A DNA stretch of 6,032 bases, taken from positions 1 through 6,032 of the forward strand of contig JADFHG010000248.1 in assembly GCA_022567365.1 (NCBI GenBank), given 5' to 3'. Origin of the DNA: Planctomycetota bacterium. Its GTDB lineage: Bacteria > Planctomycetota > Phycisphaerae > UBA1845. A program made the position numbers and the translations under genes. Of this stretch, positions 5,645-6,032 are shown one piece after another (the first letter of the stretch is position 1; the number at the start of each line of letters is the position of its first letter). The notes under the pieces are model-generated. The model was given only the letters and a program-made list of their open reading frames with translations. It had not been told where the DNA came from and ran no database searches.

Positions 5645-6032
5645 ATGAAACGAGCGATCCAACTTCGTCGTATGTTAGTCTCTGTCGGCGCCATGCTGTC
5701 TCCCATTCCGTCCGCGCATGGGCAGGAATTCCGTGAACCGATCGCACAGAACGGCATTCCGATCTCGACACTCGAAACCGCGTTCGCGGAGATTCGCAAG
5801 ATACTGGAACCACAGTTCGAGGAACTTCTTCGGACGCCGGCAACGCATATCGTCGCCAAACGAGAAACCCTGCGATGCATGGAACAGTGGGACGAGGAAG
5901 ACGCGCCGATTGCGATGTACTTGCGGGAATTCGCGATCGACATCCCATTGGCCCGAGTGAAGGCGGGCGGTTCGCCGTTGCACTGGGCCGGCGGACCGCG
6001 ATTCAGGCTCTCGAACGGGTGGTGGGTTATCT
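5645..6032 (+). CDS. Secreted protein of unknown function, 3' end beyond window
   Basis: An open frame of 129 codons that is still open at the window edge. The N-terminus MKRAIQLRRMLVSVGAMLSP… has a basic stretch (KRAIQLRR), a short hydrophobic core and a probable signal-peptidase site after SAHG (about residue 26), so the product is likely exported. The mature part begins QEFREPIAQNGIP. It continues with a probable helical segment (ISTLETAFAEIRKILEPQFEELL, about 40-62), an acidic patch QWDEEDAP (81-88) and a tryptophan-bearing stretch ending NGWWVI. I do not recognise a family. GAGAGG (5635-5640) lies four bases before the ATG, a little close but usable. ATG codons at 5672 and 5693 are in frame but would remove the basic signal region. 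Plus-strand orientation follows the dehydrogenase, but the repeats between make co-transcription doubtful. Confidence 0.7.
   Translation, partial: MKRAIQLRRMLVSVGAMLSPIPSAHGQEFREPIAQNGIPISTLETAFAEIRKILEPQFEELLRTPATHIVAKRETLRCMEQWDEEDAPIAMYLREFAIDIPLARVKAGGSPLHWAGGPRFRLSNGWWVI

Noticed and set aside
5418..5948. A 176-codon minus-strand frame at the right end
   Set aside because: It spans the hairpin repeat and is antisense to the signal-peptide gene at 5645; it has no recognisable domain.

Overview
The window is GC-rich bacterial chromosome and looks like a planctomycete, perhaps a Phycisphaerae-type lineage. The clues are a secreted protein with a VPDPATLLL…RRRRS sorting tail (PEP-CTERM type) and many short palindromic repeats between genes. 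The lineage is an inference; there is no rRNA or marker gene here to confirm it. No rRNA, tRNA or CRISPR array was seen.

Layout from left to right. Bases 1-122 look like the 5' end of an IS630-family insertion sequence, with the first 15 codons of its transposase on the minus strand. Next comes a PEP-CTERM protein with a cohesin-like body (minus strand, 156-770). A roughly 500-base gene-free stretch follows, holding repeat elements. After it are an adenylate-forming enzyme related to phenylacetate-CoA ligase (minus, 1276-2373) and, divergent from it, an AI-2E/PerM-family membrane protein (plus, 2608-3909). A second repeat cluster separates this from a two-domain 3-hydroxyacyl-CoA dehydrogenase that starts with TTG (plus, 4144-5355). 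Another repeat element follows, then a secreted protein of unknown function (plus, from 5645) that runs off the window.

The genes do not form an obvious operon: most gaps carry repeats, and the strand changes twice. The ligase-like enzyme and the dehydrogenase both fit acyl-CoA or carboxylic-acid chemistry, but nothing in the sequence ties them to one pathway.

The most notable feature is the repeat system. Two non-coding elements (891-1030 and 5378-5474) share the same terminal inverted repeat, AGCAGCCTGTTGAAAAA or a variant, yet enclose different double-hairpin cores. Core A is bounded by GTAGCG…CGCTAC and core B by GTGTGG…CCACAC. Core A also occurs outside an intact frame (3985-4066, and degraded at 1189-1251). 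Next to the 3985 copy lies a decayed right half of a B-type element with its terminal repeat. This suggests modular, non-autonomous (MITE-like) elements with exchangeable or nested cores.
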